Origin: Hermodice carunculata
Taxonomy: Eukaryota; Annelida; Polychaeta; Eunicida; Amphinomidae
Direction: 5' to 3'
DNA length: 64,000 bases
Assembly (NCBI GenBank): GCA_964020975.1
Contig: OZ026615.1
Coordinates: 34,340,795 to 34,404,794 of the forward strand
Shown here: positions 11,001 to 25,976 of the stretch, in pieces
Layout of the letters: every line of letters begins with the position of its first letter
How positions within the stretch are numbered: the first letter of the stretch is position 1
Made by a program: the position numbers and the translations under genes
Notes under the pieces: generated by a model
Database searches by the model: none
Told to the model about the DNA's origin: nothing
What the model saw: the letters and a program-made list of their open reading frames with translations, nothing else

Positions 11001-12177
11001 AAAATCAGCAACACTTGTGCAAAGTTTTTAGGTTTGTTCATCAGAGGTGGGGAAAAATAGCAAAGATGCTAAATGAAAAGTTGAATTACTATATGTCTTG
11101 CACCGCTAAAATGTATTTTAAATTGAAAGAACAAAATGTACAATTTCCTGCTTTGTTACACTGAATGGACATAAATGTATCTACTTGTGTGATATTATGT
11201 ATACATGCATGCAGTGACATGATTACAGGCAACATAACCAATGAACATGATGAATGCCGGTGCCAATATCCTTATTCTGTCGGCAAAAGGGAAATCTGTG
11301 ATAAAGAAGCCAGCACTCCAATGTTGTCTGGTGGCTGGCTTGGGGGATTCCCCAGGGAGATTCCAGTCCGAGATAAACAGAAACAGGCACATTAAAATCA
11401 AGGCAATCCCCAGTAGATTCATGGTTCTGTCGTACGATGTCAAAATCCACGAGCACAGATATCTTGTGAAACATCCAAGACTGGAGCCAGTGGATGCTGT
11501 CACCCAGCTCCCCCTGATTGGAGGTGAGCCAGTCGCTCAATTAATCCACGACACTCTCCCTGGCCAACTCCCTTGCTACTCTTTACAAAATTTGATATAC
11601 TGCTCCATATGGGGTCAAAGACTTCCCAAACAGTTACTGTCAACTTGTCAGAGGTTTTTACGCTGTTCTACTGCAGCATATTTAGGCAGGCATGATAAAA
11701 GCAAGAGGTGTGAACTCTGAACCAGTGGCATGATGCCGATGACAAGCTAGTGAAAAGCTGCCCTCTTCCCCCGCGATAAATGGTTAGAGAAGATGTCCAC
11801 ATGAATAAAATCGGGACTTTTTAGATCAATGTCAGGGTGGGTAACTGAAGTGAGACTTGTCAGGAACTCAAGCTTGAGCTTAGCTGGCAGTAATTAAGTG
11901 AAAAGCTCCACTATCTGGCATTAGAGACGACTCTTGTGGGATGCATGAAGCAGGGTGCTAGTCTCTCCAACAGCTAGTCGGTGTGGGGGAACCTTTTCCT
12001 AGGCTTCTACATGACACCTTGCCATGTAGTGCTGTCCAAGGGATTACCACTGCTGCTTTATTACCAGCTTCATGTGCACCTCGTCCCCGAGGCTTAACAT
12101 AAAACAAAAAAGTTGCGATTATGTGATTCATCTACCGTTTGAAAAATATTATGAAAATGGTGTGCGATTGGTTTCAG

Positions 12178-12253
12178 ATGGATGCGCTATATTGGAGACT
12201 ATGGTGCATGCTGGGTGATTGGTGTGCCCACAGAGCATGGTATGGTCAAACAG
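12178..12253 (+). CDS. BBOX1-like: Exon C: start of catalytic domain
   Basis: 76 bp between acceptor ttggtttcag and strong donor cag|gtgagt. One base completes the Arg codon from exon B, then 25 codons: WMRYIGDYGACWVIGVPTEH followed by GMVKQ. The W......YG..W..GVP pattern aligns with the family stretch 'W...L...GI..L.GAP' (human BBOX1 YKWLSTLKKVGIVRLTGAS). It ends on a codon boundary, which fits the phase-0 microexon D. Confidence 0.88.
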
Positions 12254-12699
12254 GTGAGTACGAAACCCTCATCACCCTTTGTAACTTGCTGTGTGGTCTT
12301 CTTTTTTTTTTTTCTCTGAAATATAAGTGTCACTTTGAAGTCATATATAAGAGGATGGAAGTGGGAATAAACAGTCAAGTTGATGGTATTCACTTTTTTG
12401 ACAAAAAAGATAATACTGTATTCAAGTGAACAGGTAAAGCTGTAGCCGTTAATGTTGTAATTAAAGAATTTCTGTGAACAACAGATGACAGTTACACACA
12501 TAGATGGCAGTATGTTTTTGTACATATTGCATATTCTATTAAATTGTAATTAAATTATAGCTATTTATTAAAGTGAGTTCACATCACTTGTCAACTAAAG
12601 ATGAAAAAAATGAAGGTTTGTGGTCAAATTAGGGAAGATACAAAAAAAAAAAAAAAAAGAAAAACATGCCAGCTTATGAAACAGAATAGCTGCTTAATA

Positions 12700-12800
12700 A
12701 ATATATAGCTATTCAATGAATGTATAGCTACTGAATGTGTGTACAGCTACTCCGTGAGTGTATAGCTACTGAGTGACTGAATGAATGCATATAGCTACTC
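12700..12800. repeat. Degenerate short tandem repeat
   Basis: Units of the kind 'GTATAGCTACTGAATGA', about 19-25 bp, five or six copies, following a poly-A stretch (about 12641-12658). Confidence 0.7.
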
Positions 12801-15800
12801 TGAAGGACACATTTCCTGATAACTCAATCAGAAAAGATAAAGCAACTAATTGTGAAGAAGTTGAGATGTTTTGATAAGAGAGAGTAACTTTGAACATTTA
12901 GATGCAGCAGTTTTGGGACAACTGGGAACCAAACCAAATATTTTTCAGTCAAAGAACAGTTATATGTTGATTAAAAGGGGCTAATAATACACTCTTGATA
13001 GTTTGATTTTATTCATATCGCATGCTGATTACCTCTGTACCTTCTCTGTATGATTTACAATGTCAGATTTGTGTGCACTTTGTCTGCAGAAGATGGAAGA
13101 ATCAAAGTATTCCTGCACAAATCTGAGCAGCACACTGGAAAAAGTTTGGCTGATAAACAGGATTCCTCAACATTCTTTGTCTGCATATTCAATCAAGATT
13201 CTTGTGGTTTCCTCCTATTATCAGCCTGAAATTATAATGTGGCAGCAATTTTGGTGGCTGAAAATTAGGCCGTGGACAGGATATTAATGTGCGCTCCATC
13301 TGGTTTTGTAATAGCATCTTGGCTGTTATGCACCTTATAATAGAAACGAAGGCACCAGTGTTGTCTGGGAACCCTGATAAATTGTAGGCGTCTTATTACA
13401 TCCCCTGCCAATAGCAAACAAAGGTTAGAGTAATGTTCTCAGGAAAGCCAAGCTCACTTAGGCTATTTAACTAGATGCCTCGAGCATTGCAGCTCTTGAA
13501 GCAAGGCCATTGTTTGGTGGTTACCAGAATAAGGAAGTAGTCCTTTATTAATCTTAAGACCGATCTGTTTGTTGCTGATGTAACAACAGTACATTCTGAA
13601 ACATCTGCAAGTTTTTTTCCTATTCTTGTCATGGAAAACTCTGTCCTTTCAGGGAAGTTTTCTTGATGTCAGAACAAAAGAAAATAATCTGATGTAGGAA
13701 GTTGGTTGGAAGTACAAAGGTAATGACTTAACAATGTGTTTCGGTTCAACCACGAACACTTGTGTGCCAACGGCGGCATCTCCGTCATGCCACGCAGATG
13801 TGGCATTTGCTAAATCTGACTGATGCCAAGCAGAAAACAGAATTGGCTTGAGCGTTCCATCATGCTTGTGGGTGAAGTGAACGGTGAAAAAAACCATCAT
13901 CCTTTAATTCTACCACTTTGCCTCGGTGCCAGACAGCGTTCTGTTGGTCAAGTCAGCCAGAAGATGGTAACCTTCTGTGGTTATTGTGGTCTGTCCAGAC
14001 CTCCCAGCATGTTGACTTTTAAAGTATACGACATTCTTAAGTTGATCCCCTGTTGCTTTGTGTCCTTTCACAAAATTCTCTGGCTATTAGTTGAAATGAT
14101 TTCCACGGATCATAGTGGATCAGGTTTTGTTTCCATTTCTGATTGTCTAGCAGGGGAAAAAATGATGAAAAATTAGAACAAATGTTTGATGCAGATAGGT
14201 GGACAATCAGATTGGTCAATATTTTGTTTTGTGATGTCTGCAACCACAGACTGCTTGTGAGAATATCCTGTACAATATGAAAGTAGGGTGTAGGTAAATT
14301 CTTTGCAGCTATCTTTGAAAAAAAAATGGCATAACTTTTAAAAAGAATATCTTAAATCTTGATCTTTCATCTTCAGTAATGCTTGGGCAAGTTTAATCTT
14401 CCAAAAGTTCATTAGCAGTTATGCAATTAGCCATCAGATTCATTAGATTTCAGTATAATTCAGTCCAGTGACCATTTAGTGTGAGTGATCCCAAGCCCAG
14501 ACCAGTGTATTTGAGAGTGTCAGAGCTGTGGTCGGGTGTGAAATTGATGCTCATACATGCCTGTTCTTGAAGAAAATCTTAGCAGTGCGCATTTAGACTG
14601 TCTTAATAATGTGCAAGGTTCCTGATAGAGGATTTGTCACCTGTCTTAGATGTGATCTGGTGTTTCCACGCCAGTTTCCAAATGGTGTTTCCCATGAACG
14701 TACATGCACATTACTTCCTATAAATGCTTCAAACTACCCATCTGGGAAAAAAAATGGCTGGCACGAACACAAAGTAACCTCTAACATGATCTTTTTCAAG
14801 CAGTATACTGATAGAGCAATTATGTGTAGGTGCATTAAGTATGGAAAATAATGCAAGTTGATTTTGACACAGCAAAGTAAAAATGTCCCCATAAACCATA
14901 AAAGGCTTCAAGTATGTAAAATAATTCTGTGTGCTAAGGTACATTTCACTTTGCATTTCACAAATTGTGCCCCCGAAGGTTTGATTAATGATGTAGTTAT
15001 GCCAGGCTGGACTGCCTCAGGTTTCCACCAGCATGAGAAGGAACATGAAGCAAAAGTGACTTGGAGATGAAATGCAAGATTATGCAAGACTGGGAAATCA
15101 GTCGCTTTGATGTTAAATCCACAAATCTGAGCTTTAAACTGTTTAACTTATATCAACTTGATCATGGAAACACAAGAAATAAACATGTAAAGGTAGTTTT
15201 AAGTCTGTGTGAAAGAAACTTTGTGCCATGAGTCAGAAATACCCTCTTGTCCAAAAAAGCTTTGTGGAAAGTGGTCTTGCAAAGCACCATTATGACTGCA
15301 GAAACATGCAGAACGGGCAATTTACAAAGTACATCATAACCATGTAGGTCACAGTAGTGCCAGGCAGCGATGTCCACCAGAGAAGCCAGTGACAGAGAAA
15401 TAGCTGAATGTACCTATAAATTGCAGGATGCAGGATGACATTTCAGATGACTAAGGTCCAGCAGAATTCTTGGTTGACATGCGAGGTAATTACTGGATCG
15501 CATCACAACTTTTTCGCCATTTGTTTCAGTAGCCTCGTAAATCAAGTATCTACTGGAAGGAAAGTGTTTGTGTTTGTGGTAGTTTGTGGGTTTGATATGA
15601 CAATTCAAAAAGAATATAGGTTCTTTGGCTCCTCGAGAAATTGTGTACGAAGACACAATCATAGAATGGGAACACAAGGGCAGTGAGTGGCCTGTGAACT
15701 TCAGTGATTAACTCAGAAACACTTTTCGATGTCTTGATATCTTGATGTTCAAGTTCCCTATGAAGTTAACATCTTAATTAAACTTTGTGTCAAGGTGATA

Positions 15801-18800
15801 CTTTCTTTCGAAGCCTTGTCGATGATTCAGAAGAGGGAGCTTGGATGTCATCTTTGCCTGACTGTGTCACATCTTCAGGCATCTCCATGATTATAGTTCT
15901 TGACACCATGACAGTAATATGATAATTAAAACATCTTCTTGTGGTAGGAGACTGTTATTAGATGTAACAGCACTCAAGTTTGAACAATTTGAACAATTTT
16001 AATGTCATGATGAAGCTCTGAAGACAATATGGAGTAATCTGTGAGCATTTTGAGGAGATTGGCCAATGTTGTACAGGATTAATGATTACATGTAATTGCT
16101 CAGTATTTTCTTGACTTTCCCTAATTTCTTTTTCCAAACCTTCCATCTAATCAGCTCCAAGTGATATTCCCTCAGTTACAGATGTAAAAGCGCCATATTT
16201 TTGTTGGCCTTTGAGGAAGAGTGAAAGTGAGTCTTGGAGGAACACGGTGTGCATGTTCAGAGGACAGGGTAGAAAAAACAAGGGAGAGAGTGGCAGAAAA
16301 ATCTATGAAAGTATGCCAAGAAAAGAGTTTGGCTGAAAATTATGACCACAGAAAAAATGATTAAAAAAGGCTAATCGTATTAGTGTACTCCAAATGGGAG
16401 CAGTTCTTTCAATTCCAAATGCCAGAGAGACAGGGATTCTGCATGACAATAGTCAACTAAATCAGAGCACTTTGGCAAATGCTCAGCGATCCCTTCCCCT
16501 GATGAGAGATATGAGTCAGCGGTCTGTACAAGAGAGTGAGTGAAAGTTCTCATACAGTTTAAGCAAATGATACAACAAAAGAGTGCTAGATAGACTGGTA
16601 TTTTCTAATTCAAGTTGGGAAAATGTTTGGAGATACAATTATCCACAAGGAGGGAGGGTGGGGGCATTATTGAGTTAGACTATTGTGATGGGAAGGCCGA
16701 GACTTCAGTTGGGGATGCAGCAGTAGCACAGTTATTACATTAATGCCCCGCTCCTTCCACGAGTCAATGTAATCGAAATAGCTCTCTAAGAAACGCTGCC
16801 CCAAATGCCACTGATGGTAGAATTGTTTGTGGCAGGCCCATTGAGAAAATGCAATCAGGTAATAATATGCAGGAAATGTGCAGTTTTCCTCAAATAAGTT
16901 ATTATCTTAATTAGGTCTAATGACTGCTTTTACGGTTCTGTGGTAGGGTGAATTGAATGCCAGTGGTAAGAAGTGGATTATTGCCAAGAAAGTAGGAGTC
17001 CTTCATTAGGCCTCTGATGACACAGGTGAATGAGAGCTTGGAAAATGCTCGTAAAATGTGCTATTGTTTTTGGTGTCCGTGCTTGTTGTCATAAAATTGC
17101 CATCATTCTCATTAATGAGGACAAGAAAATGGTCAAATCGCACGCAGGCTGGAAATCAATTTGGACAAGATTTGGACCTTTTTGGGGGAAACAAAACCGA
17201 CCAGTCGGTGGAAACCAAGGAAATCGGCTATGGGATTTTCTGTACCATTTCATTGAGTAAAGATATCTTTTAGAGTGGCTATGTAGCGATGGTGGGTTCT
17301 TATCACAACACGTCCTGACTGTCATTGCCAGGGCCACAATAGCTTTTCAACACTTCTGGAGCATAAATAATTCACATCACATTATATGTGTTGTAGTGTC
17401 TATTAGACATGGCTGAGTGGTAGTGTATACTGTAGTTTATGTACATTGTGTTGTATGTGCACCATGCGTCTTTTCTTATCCACCCTGGCTGGGGATTCTG
17501 AATGAATGACGCCAGTGCTGTCCATCACACGCATCATTAGTCTGCTAGTTTGTTAGAGCATAATGCACACACAAATATGATGGCTGTTCTGAAGAATAGA
17601 AGACAAAAGTTTGATTCTCCAGAATGTGGCACACCAAAAGCCATTTCATGTTCAAAAATAAAAAAAATAAATAAAGTAAATAAATAAAAAAAAAGTGGGT
17701 AGTCCTGCTGCTTGCAACTCTGAGCAAAAATCATCTTGGAATTGCCCAGAATTTATGGAATCAAACTTATTGATATTGAAAAGAATAGTAACGTGAGCTA
17801 GATACATCAATAATGCATGTCGCCATATTTTGCCAGGAAATGGCAAAATTCAGATCGTTTCTTTGTAGCTTCATGGGAGATTTCACAATGTGGAGGTCAA
17901 AGGCTGAGGTCAGGGGTCATACCAACTGCAGGTACCCTCGGCAATAACGGGCGAAATGTGGGCGATTAAATTACAGTTTTCAATATCAGGTTTCCAGGAT
18001 GAGTCAAGAGAAAAATGGAGCAGCGACTCTCACGGTGTGTGGCCAATTCTGTAGAATAGCTCGAGTCCCACTGTGGACAATCAGCTGCAACCTGTGTGCG
18101 GCTAATGCCCTCATCTGCCCGTGAATTGGTATCTTTGGGGAGCCACCATTGCTATTCAGACAGTGGGTGAAGGTGGGAATTAAGGGTTGGGCGTATGTGC
18201 TAGTTCTGTTTTCTTGTATTCTTGCGGCAAGGTTTGATTTTGCCCTCTGAGATCAGGTGCCACATTGGATTGGAATGGCCAGCATTTGTAGACAAGACTT
18301 CTTTGTGACAGTATGAACAGGCGGCATTGCTGTGTGGAAAGCCAATGACTCGTGTCGCCAGCATTTTTCTTTGAAGCAGTCAAGTCAGCCACAGAATATT
18401 TGTGACAAATACCTGCTTGTTTTGTATAACTGGAGCCAGCACTTTACTTAACATTCTTGTCCTTATCCAGGCAAATTTTGCAAACATTTCTCAAGAAATC
18501 TGATAGAATTCAGCTACACTACACAGCATAAAACCAAAACACCAGAGTTTCACAATGTAGATTCTAAGTATTGAATTAACACAGAACGTCAGTGACTGGC
18601 GATTCCCAACTCCAGTAAAAACAGCTGCCAGTGAGACCTGGGGTGTACAACTTCAATTAGTTTACCGCATTCATGCACTTATTACTATGTGGAATAACAT
18701 GCACATGCATAGGAACAAAGGTCTATATGTACAATACAAGGCTGTACAGACCCCCTACCAATTCCCTCACTTTATTTCAAATAAACATGAGGACAGGGAC

Positions 18801-19841
18801 ATATCATAAGGACTTCCTAGGATTTTCATTCACAGGTATATTATCCCACACCTACGACATTTCTATCTAAGACTACATGTATAACTTGCATGGGAGGTAC
18901 CCCTTGTCATCTTAGGCGAGTGGACTGTTTCTCAAAAAAAATGTGTGCCAACTCAAGCTGATGTATGACATTTTAAAATTACACGTGGTAATAATGTCTT
19001 GCATTACACCACACAAGACAAGACGTAACAAAGTTTGTCAAGTCTCGATAAGTACAGCACTGAAGCTGCTATATTTTCACTTCCTGAAGAGCCCCACTTG
19101 GCGACACTGGTCAAACTTTTCTCTCCTGCACTTCACAGTGCCATGCCTTCATTGTTTGTTTATCATTGTAAATTCTAAGTAGCCAAGTTTGGACTGTACA
19201 AGGTCAGTCTTGGGATATTGACACCAAACTGTGCTCAGCATGTTTGAGCTCCATTAGGAGTTGTGTTACTTTACAATTTACGCAGATTACTAGTCAAGTC
19301 ACATTTTTTCAGTGTTTCATGTCATAAATATCAAAGATTTCAATGCTAGGCTTGTCTGTAACAGTATGCATTTTTTATAAGCTGTTTTGTTGAAAAAAAA
19401 AACATTGCGACTGTCTGACCACTTCTTGAAGAATTTGGCTTGAAGATACATGTATGGCTCTGTAGGATTTAGCAAAGTGTCATAAACACATGAAAAGGAT
19501 GGGGCACAATAGTTGAAAGAGCAGGTAAGAGTAACCAAACTCAGTACATTTGTGTACTACACACAGTGACACAGTGGACCTTGAAGAAAGCCAACTGTGA
19601 CGGTCACACAAAAGGTACTATTGGCAAGCACCCGACTTAATAAGTGAATTGGAGAATATTTTAGACTCAACAGAGTTCAAAATCAGCACTCATGTTAGTG
19701 TATTTTATAGTTTATTTCATTGGTGCAAGATGACATAAACTGGTACAGTTAACATGGTTAATAAATACAAAAGTCTTATGTGGAGCTCGGAGTTTACATT
19801 ACCACTATTATGGTCACAGATGTAGCTTTTGATGCAAATTA

Positions 19842-19844
<3 letters not shown>

Positions 19845-19884
<40 letters not shown>
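19845..19884. repeat. (GT)n microsatellite
   Basis: Uninterrupted GT repeat of about 20 units. Confidence 0.95.
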
Positions 19885-19886
<2 letters not shown>

Positions 19887-21225
19887 ACGTGCACACTGTG
19901 GACATAACATAAAGTGATATACTGTACATGAATGTGAACAATTGCTTCAAGGAGAGTATCAAATTACAACTTTGAAAAACAGAGTTTCAAGAAATGACAA
20001 TGCGCTTCAATTTTTTTCATTTGTTCCCATCAGATAAAACCAACAAGAGTGTATGTATAATGAGATGAGGCTACACAATTGTAGATATTACGCAATGTGC
20101 GTTGTGTCATTTTTCAGCAGAAACATGTAACCCAGTCTGCTCACCATTATGGATTTCCATGAACACAGGGGCAGGAACAACATTAACCCAGATCGATTGT
20201 GTGCAGCAAGTGCTTCTTTTGTGGAAATATTTGAAATTGGTTGGATGGAGTAAATTATGAGTAGTATGCAACAAATAAACAACAGATGCCATTTGAAATG
20301 ATATCTATAGATATTAGTGAAGTAACCATTCTATATTGCCTTCATATGCACCTGCGATAGTCTGACAAAACATCTGTTTTCTGCTCGGATGCCTTCACTT
20401 GGTCACTCAGTGATATAATGAAGACTTGGTTCCAATGAAAAACTTGAAAATTTTTGCCACCATGCACAGTAAAACTTGACTGAGCAGCCTTACCGTGGGA
20501 GCATTGTACAATATGGCATCAGCCACAAACTTTTTGCAGCAGCCTTTGCTGTTTATCTCCAATTGTGCAGAGAATGTTGGAAGCACTCCACAATTAACAC
20601 AGCGACAACGGCATAACGACTCTGTTGGACCTGACGCCCATCGAACATGAATCGACAGTTTCCCAGTTGGACTTGTGACTGTGATTCAGGAGCCCATTGT
20701 GTGACTCCTTTGGGGAGGCAGAGAAAACATCAACAGTAGCCGTTGAGCGTCCATTCAGCTGTGGCATAATACGTGGATGGTAGCGTAAATGGGCACTCAT
20801 TGAGCGGCACATGCAGCATTGTTGGGGCTGAGTGGCTAGCACCTGTCAGTGTCCACTGTGGATAATGTCCACACCATTGTCCCCCACAATACCGGTCAAT
20901 GTGGGTCCCTTTAATGTGTCCATAAAGCCAGTCTTTTAATTGTTGTTTAACAGCCCAGCTGGCCGTGTGGTTTGCGGTGGAGCTGGATACAGTGCCCCTT
21001 GACACCAAGCCACGACATGCCAAATCCAATTTCGGCAACTACCAAGGTGATGAACACACTTGGGGCTGGACTAAATTAACCTTAATGATGTTTAATTGTT
21101 TGAAGTCCATTGACCATTTAGGAATTGAATTTGATGTTTCAATGGATGGATTTGTGGAACACATGTACCTCATTGAAAAAGTATACCATTATTTCAGGAT
21201 GTTGCCACTAGGAGGCTCTGTCGAC

Positions 21226-21295
21226 CTGTCATGGACTGGACGAATAGTTGCAAGAAATTGACCTGTCATGAACCAGTCCTTATTGCAAGAAATTC
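21226..21295. repeat. Imperfect 33-35 bp tandem duplication
   Basis: 'CCTGTCATGGACTGG...TTGCAAGAAATT' is followed by 'CCTGTCATGAACCAG...TTGCAAGAAATT'. Confidence 0.7.
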
Positions 21296-21390
21296 CTTTT
21301 AACTTGATTGATAGCTCAAATTCATATGCAAATAAACACCATGCCCATCTGCAGTGGAATTATGTGATCCTTAAGTTTTATGAAATGGGG

Positions 21391-21446
21391 TGTGTCTGTG
21401 TGTGTGTGTCTGTGTGTGTCTGTCTGTCTGTTTGTGTGTCTGTGTG
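21391..21446. repeat. Imperfect (TG/TC)n microsatellite
   Basis: TGTG runs interrupted by TCTG steps. Confidence 0.9.
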
Positions 21447-24400
21447 TACAATGATAACTTGCAAGGACTATATTTTGTGATTATTGAGTTACAATGTTGT
21501 ATAGACATCTCCAAGAGCAGATAGAATTTCAATGTTGCAGTATAAATGTTTTAAAGCATTTGCAAATTAAGTTCCCTTTGCATGGTTATTATGTAGCAGT
21601 GTTATTATGTGGACAAATAAATTTTGTATTCACTGCAAAGTGAAAACATTTTTTTTCAGGGTTTATGTTGATCCATGAAAATTTCAACTGTCATGCAAGC
21701 CAAAAAAAGAAAAAGGTCTTCCAAAAAAAGGTTTATTACCAAACACTAATATCATAGACATGCATGATGGGCCCCCCTGTGGAACGAAAGAGCACCTGAC
21801 CGTGGTGTCTTACCCAGGGCCCTCTGAGCAATATCCATTACCACTGTAACTGTTTATGGCAGACCAGTGGCTGCCCAGTGACCTTTGACCTCTGGCCTAT
21901 CCTGACCTTTCCTGCTGCTCATTTCAATATCAATGTAAAAACCAACTGAGTGAATTATTGAACACATAAACCCCATATCAATTAAGTATGGAAGTTATCA
22001 GTGGATGAGCCTGAATGGGCAATGCCTCTGGATTCCCAATGGCACAACAGTTATTTAGCAGAGGCAGCTCCAATAAATAAGTAATCTGCAGTGTAAGAAG
22101 AGCCCAATTAGCTGTGAAGGGATATGCTAGAATATTCATGCAGTGTACATTGTAGTTTTAGCTGAGAGCTGTTTTGATTGTCCAAGGTTCCATCTCTTTG
22201 AACAAGGACATCTGTAGTCTTTCCATGATGTTTTCACTCAGTTTGTGTTTTGTGTGCACACAATTTCATCTATAATTACTGATAACATTGACAGATTCAT
22301 TAATATTGGTTACGATTTCATGAATTAAGGTTCTTCAATGATGAATATTGTTTCATTGCTGTCATTGCAGTCAGTCATCTCCATGGTAACAAATTGTACA
22401 TTTTCTATTATATACAGGTATGTGGAATCTATGTGTGCTCTGCTAATGCACATCCAAAGATCAAAGGTTAGCTTTGTCTTAGATTGCCTCTTGAATTATG
22501 TCTGATCTCTAAACTTTAAACTAAAGCTTGTCTGGGAATTCGCATAATTCAAGAAAAATAATAAGCCAGAAATAAGATTGGCTGTAATGATGGTGGGCTC
22601 TTCATCTTGAGAACAAGTTATAAGGACTTTTCAAAACTTTGACCATTTGGAAAAGTATTTCCTTTAGCGGGGTGTACTCACATTTTTAAAGAGTATTGTA
22701 ATGAAATAAACTTGCAAAAATGTAGCTTGTGACAACAGAATTTGGTAAAAATAATTTGCAAGTATGGTGGTAGCAAAGTTTGAAGAGGTTAGTAATTTGT
22801 AGTTATTGTTTGAAGGCAAATATGAAACACTTATTTTGAACAGAACCAAAACAAGTTATGAACAAGAAACAAACTTGCCCAACTGGTATTGAATAACTAC
22901 ATGGAACATACATTTATCTAAAGTGTTCCTGCATGCACACAGGATTTTTGTAGCTAGCAAGTATTATGGATCCCATTGTATCTGCGTATAACTATTTTTT
23001 TGCACAAGATAAGTTAAAAAATGCAACAGTAAAAATCAATGTACCTTTGTAATAAATGACAATTTCTACAGTCTCAGATTATTACACTATAGTCTACACA
23101 ACCAATCAAAGACTGAAATGCACATTTGTTTTTTAAAAAAGAGCATTAATGTAAATATCAGATGCAGGTTTAATGTGGCCGCTTACAGACCCAGCCGTCA
23201 TTGGTGCAACTGTCAGGGACTCAAGTGGCAAAGATAAAAAGCGTGATGGGCTGTGACTCATTAGTGGCACCAGCATGGGGACTTGCAGCAAAATGAATCA
23301 TCTGCCACAAAATGGATGGCTGCGAAAACGATGCTCATTGTCATTTTGTGTGGGAAGTGAACATTGCACTAACCACAACATGGCAGAATCTGTCCGAGAT
23401 GCACAAAGAAGATCTTTGATAAAGAAGTTATTAAGACATAATACAAAGCAGCAACAAGGAAATGGGCAGGCACAATGATAAATCGGCGTAATTGTAGGAA
23501 GTTTGTGAGATTGTCTTTCACACGTTGATGTAGCCCACATTAATGCCTCATCTATCACGGATCCTCAAAGCAGCCACAAGTCAAAGGGAATACTTGATCC
23601 GAAGGTGGAGTTAATGGAGGCTAGCTCTCACTTGCCTATGCATTTACTTTAATAGAATGATAGATGTCTCCGAGAACTCGAGTCTACCTGTGCTTTTTGA
23701 TCTTGCATTTTTGTCGGGAGTCTCGGTCTGCCCTCTGTACAGAATCTCAGCAAGATTACATCCTAGGGGTCAGGTTTAGGGTGTCGGCCCTGGCTTCATA
23801 TGGCTTTGTGTAAAATTACCGCCTAAAGTGGCAATTAAATCCTGCTAGCTTGCAGTGGGGTAGGATATATTGGAAAAGGTAGGGGAATGCCCGGTGGATT
23901 CACACGTGTGTAGTTCAAGTAGTGATCAGGCTGTTTACTGTTTGATCTCTACCCATCAGAAAATATGACATGATATGCATTATGGTTTGATTACAAGGCA
24001 GCTGACATTTCTGAAGTTGATTACAATTCAATGAAAAAAGCTCCATATTCAGCTCTCTGTAGCACTGGAAAAGCATTCCTCTAAGTGGAAACATTTTGTC
24101 CAAAAAAAATTATTTGTTAATAGCAGGATAAATCATCAAGTAGATACACATGAGATGTTTTGTTCTAAACCAGCTGTGCTGGATCTAACTTTCAATTAAA
24201 GATTAGTTCATAAAACTATCCTTGCCCCCAATTTTCCCTCAAGGAACTACAAATGAAGCTGAATAACACGAGACCTTTTCATCTGGTTGTAACTGACTTG
24301 CTAATTATAATCGTGTCTAAATGGTTATGTAAAACTCAGAGACTATACGCTTACATATGTCTCTGATAGGCATTGCATGCTGTGGTATTTGTTATCAGAA

Positions 24401-25920
24401 ATACACTTTTCTGGTATTCGGTGACTTGTTTAATAAGAAAAACAGGCACATTGTAACACAAATAAAAAAATAAAAATGGGTAAATGTGGATGTGGAAGAT
24501 GCTGTGGCCATTGATCATACAGTTGAGTACAAAAGTTTAGCAGTTTCTCTTCACCATCAGGCTTATGGTTATAGCCAGGTGATAAACTTTGAGAGACCAT
24601 TATGAAATGAACAGATTAAAAAAAAAATGATAAAACAGATGGGAACACCCAAGTATTACCATGTTACAAATGAATAGCTTGTTAGGAGAACGCAAATGAC
24701 GGTAAGTGCACTAAGCAGATGACTTGTGAATGGCGACACAAATATCGCTAACCACTTCAGCTTTTCTGAGTCGCACTCCAAAAGGAAACTTCGCCTGGGG
24801 CCTGTGACCAAACAAGCAGACCTGTGTGTTTGCCCAGGAGAATTAAGTGCTAATAACAAAAGTCTCTGCCTGCAAACCCGTGTTGCTTGACGTTTTGCAA
24901 GGACTGTGTTACACACACACAGAAGAATACTTAGAATAGTGATCCTGTCTCGCCTTGTGTACCCACTGCTGGCCAATACAAACAGCCCATTCAATGGTGA
25001 GCACAAGAGTATTTGGGTGGTAAATATGAGTGTTTATCGAACAAATTTGACGGCAGTTGTTGCACCTGGGAGTCGCGGCTTAAAGGCTGTGGAAGCGTGT
25101 GTGGGGAGCTTTGTGCTTAACTTTCATGGTGGTTCCTGTGTGTCTGTGTTTTTTCAAATACTTTTAGATTTTTGCGTCAGATTGGAAACAGAAGATGTGT
25201 TATGAAAAATGTTATTGTGGCTTTCTGATGTCCTTCTTGTTGTTTCTTTAGGTTTTAAACAAAAGTAATACGTTATTCATTGCACATTTCAAAGTTAGTT
25301 AACTGCCATTGTGGAAAAAGTGGTATGCCAGCAAAATTTATGTTGCTGAAGAATTCCTATAAACAATCATGTTAATTTGTGGGGGTGGGGGGTGGGTGCA
25401 AAAGATTTGTTACTCTACATACCTTGTAAAGTGGTTCTGTATACAAGACCTATCTGTTCTTACCGGCTCGGGACAGGGTGGGTACCTGAGATATTTATAG
25501 GTCCATTGTTTCCATGCTGTGTGGTGTAATTACAAGTTTAGACATGAGCTATTTATGGTCTAAAATACCAGAAAGGTTACACAGACTTCAATTTTACACC
25601 CAAATAAGCCCATTAATAAAATGATCAAGGGCAGCGCTGCCGAGACACAAACTTTTTCAGTGATGTTTCGGTGAAAAATGTCACATTTGGAACCAATATG
25701 TGCAGTCATATGTAAAGTATTGTACGTATGGGACACATATATTATATATTTCTCCTTTCAAGGTGAACTTACTGAACAGATCAGTTTGCTTTATTGTCTA
25801 GAGGGGCTTTGAAATTAAAAAATTAGTCTTTTTTTTTTATTTTGCCTGTTTTCTCAGAACTTATAATGGAAAGTTGATGCCATTTGTAACACATCTGGGA
25901 ACACTGCATGCTTTGTATGT

Positions 25921-25976
25921 AAAAAAAAAAAAAAGAAAGAAAAAGAAAAGAAAAGGAAAGAAAGAAAGAAAGAAGA
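25921..25976. repeat. A-run and (GAAA)n simple repeat
   Basis: Poly-A followed by AAAG/GAAA units; explains the S/F-rich minus-strand frame across it. Confidence 0.95.

Larger units (their letters stand above)
3809..12177 (+). other. Intron B-C (8.4 kb), repeat-rich
   Basis: No further exon is needed here, because exons B and C join in frame and without a gap in the family alignment. Contents: a TTAA MITE (4559-4768), an AAAAC repeat (5515-5576), a pogo-like MITE (6059-6240), an AGGTCA-rich array (6281-6541), AT-cored hairpins and piggyBac-like MITE pieces (7290-8228), a diverged repeat (8350-9050) and nested 'AGCTCAGCTGAC' element copies (9777-11000). A 159-codon open frame at 11241-11720 is judged to be chance. 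Confidence 0.75.

Noticed and set aside
11241-11720. 159-codon open frame on +, with 102-105 codon frames opposite
   Set aside because: No domain, no family resemblance and no usable splice context. In 64 kb of AT-rich DNA about one frame of this length is expected by chance.
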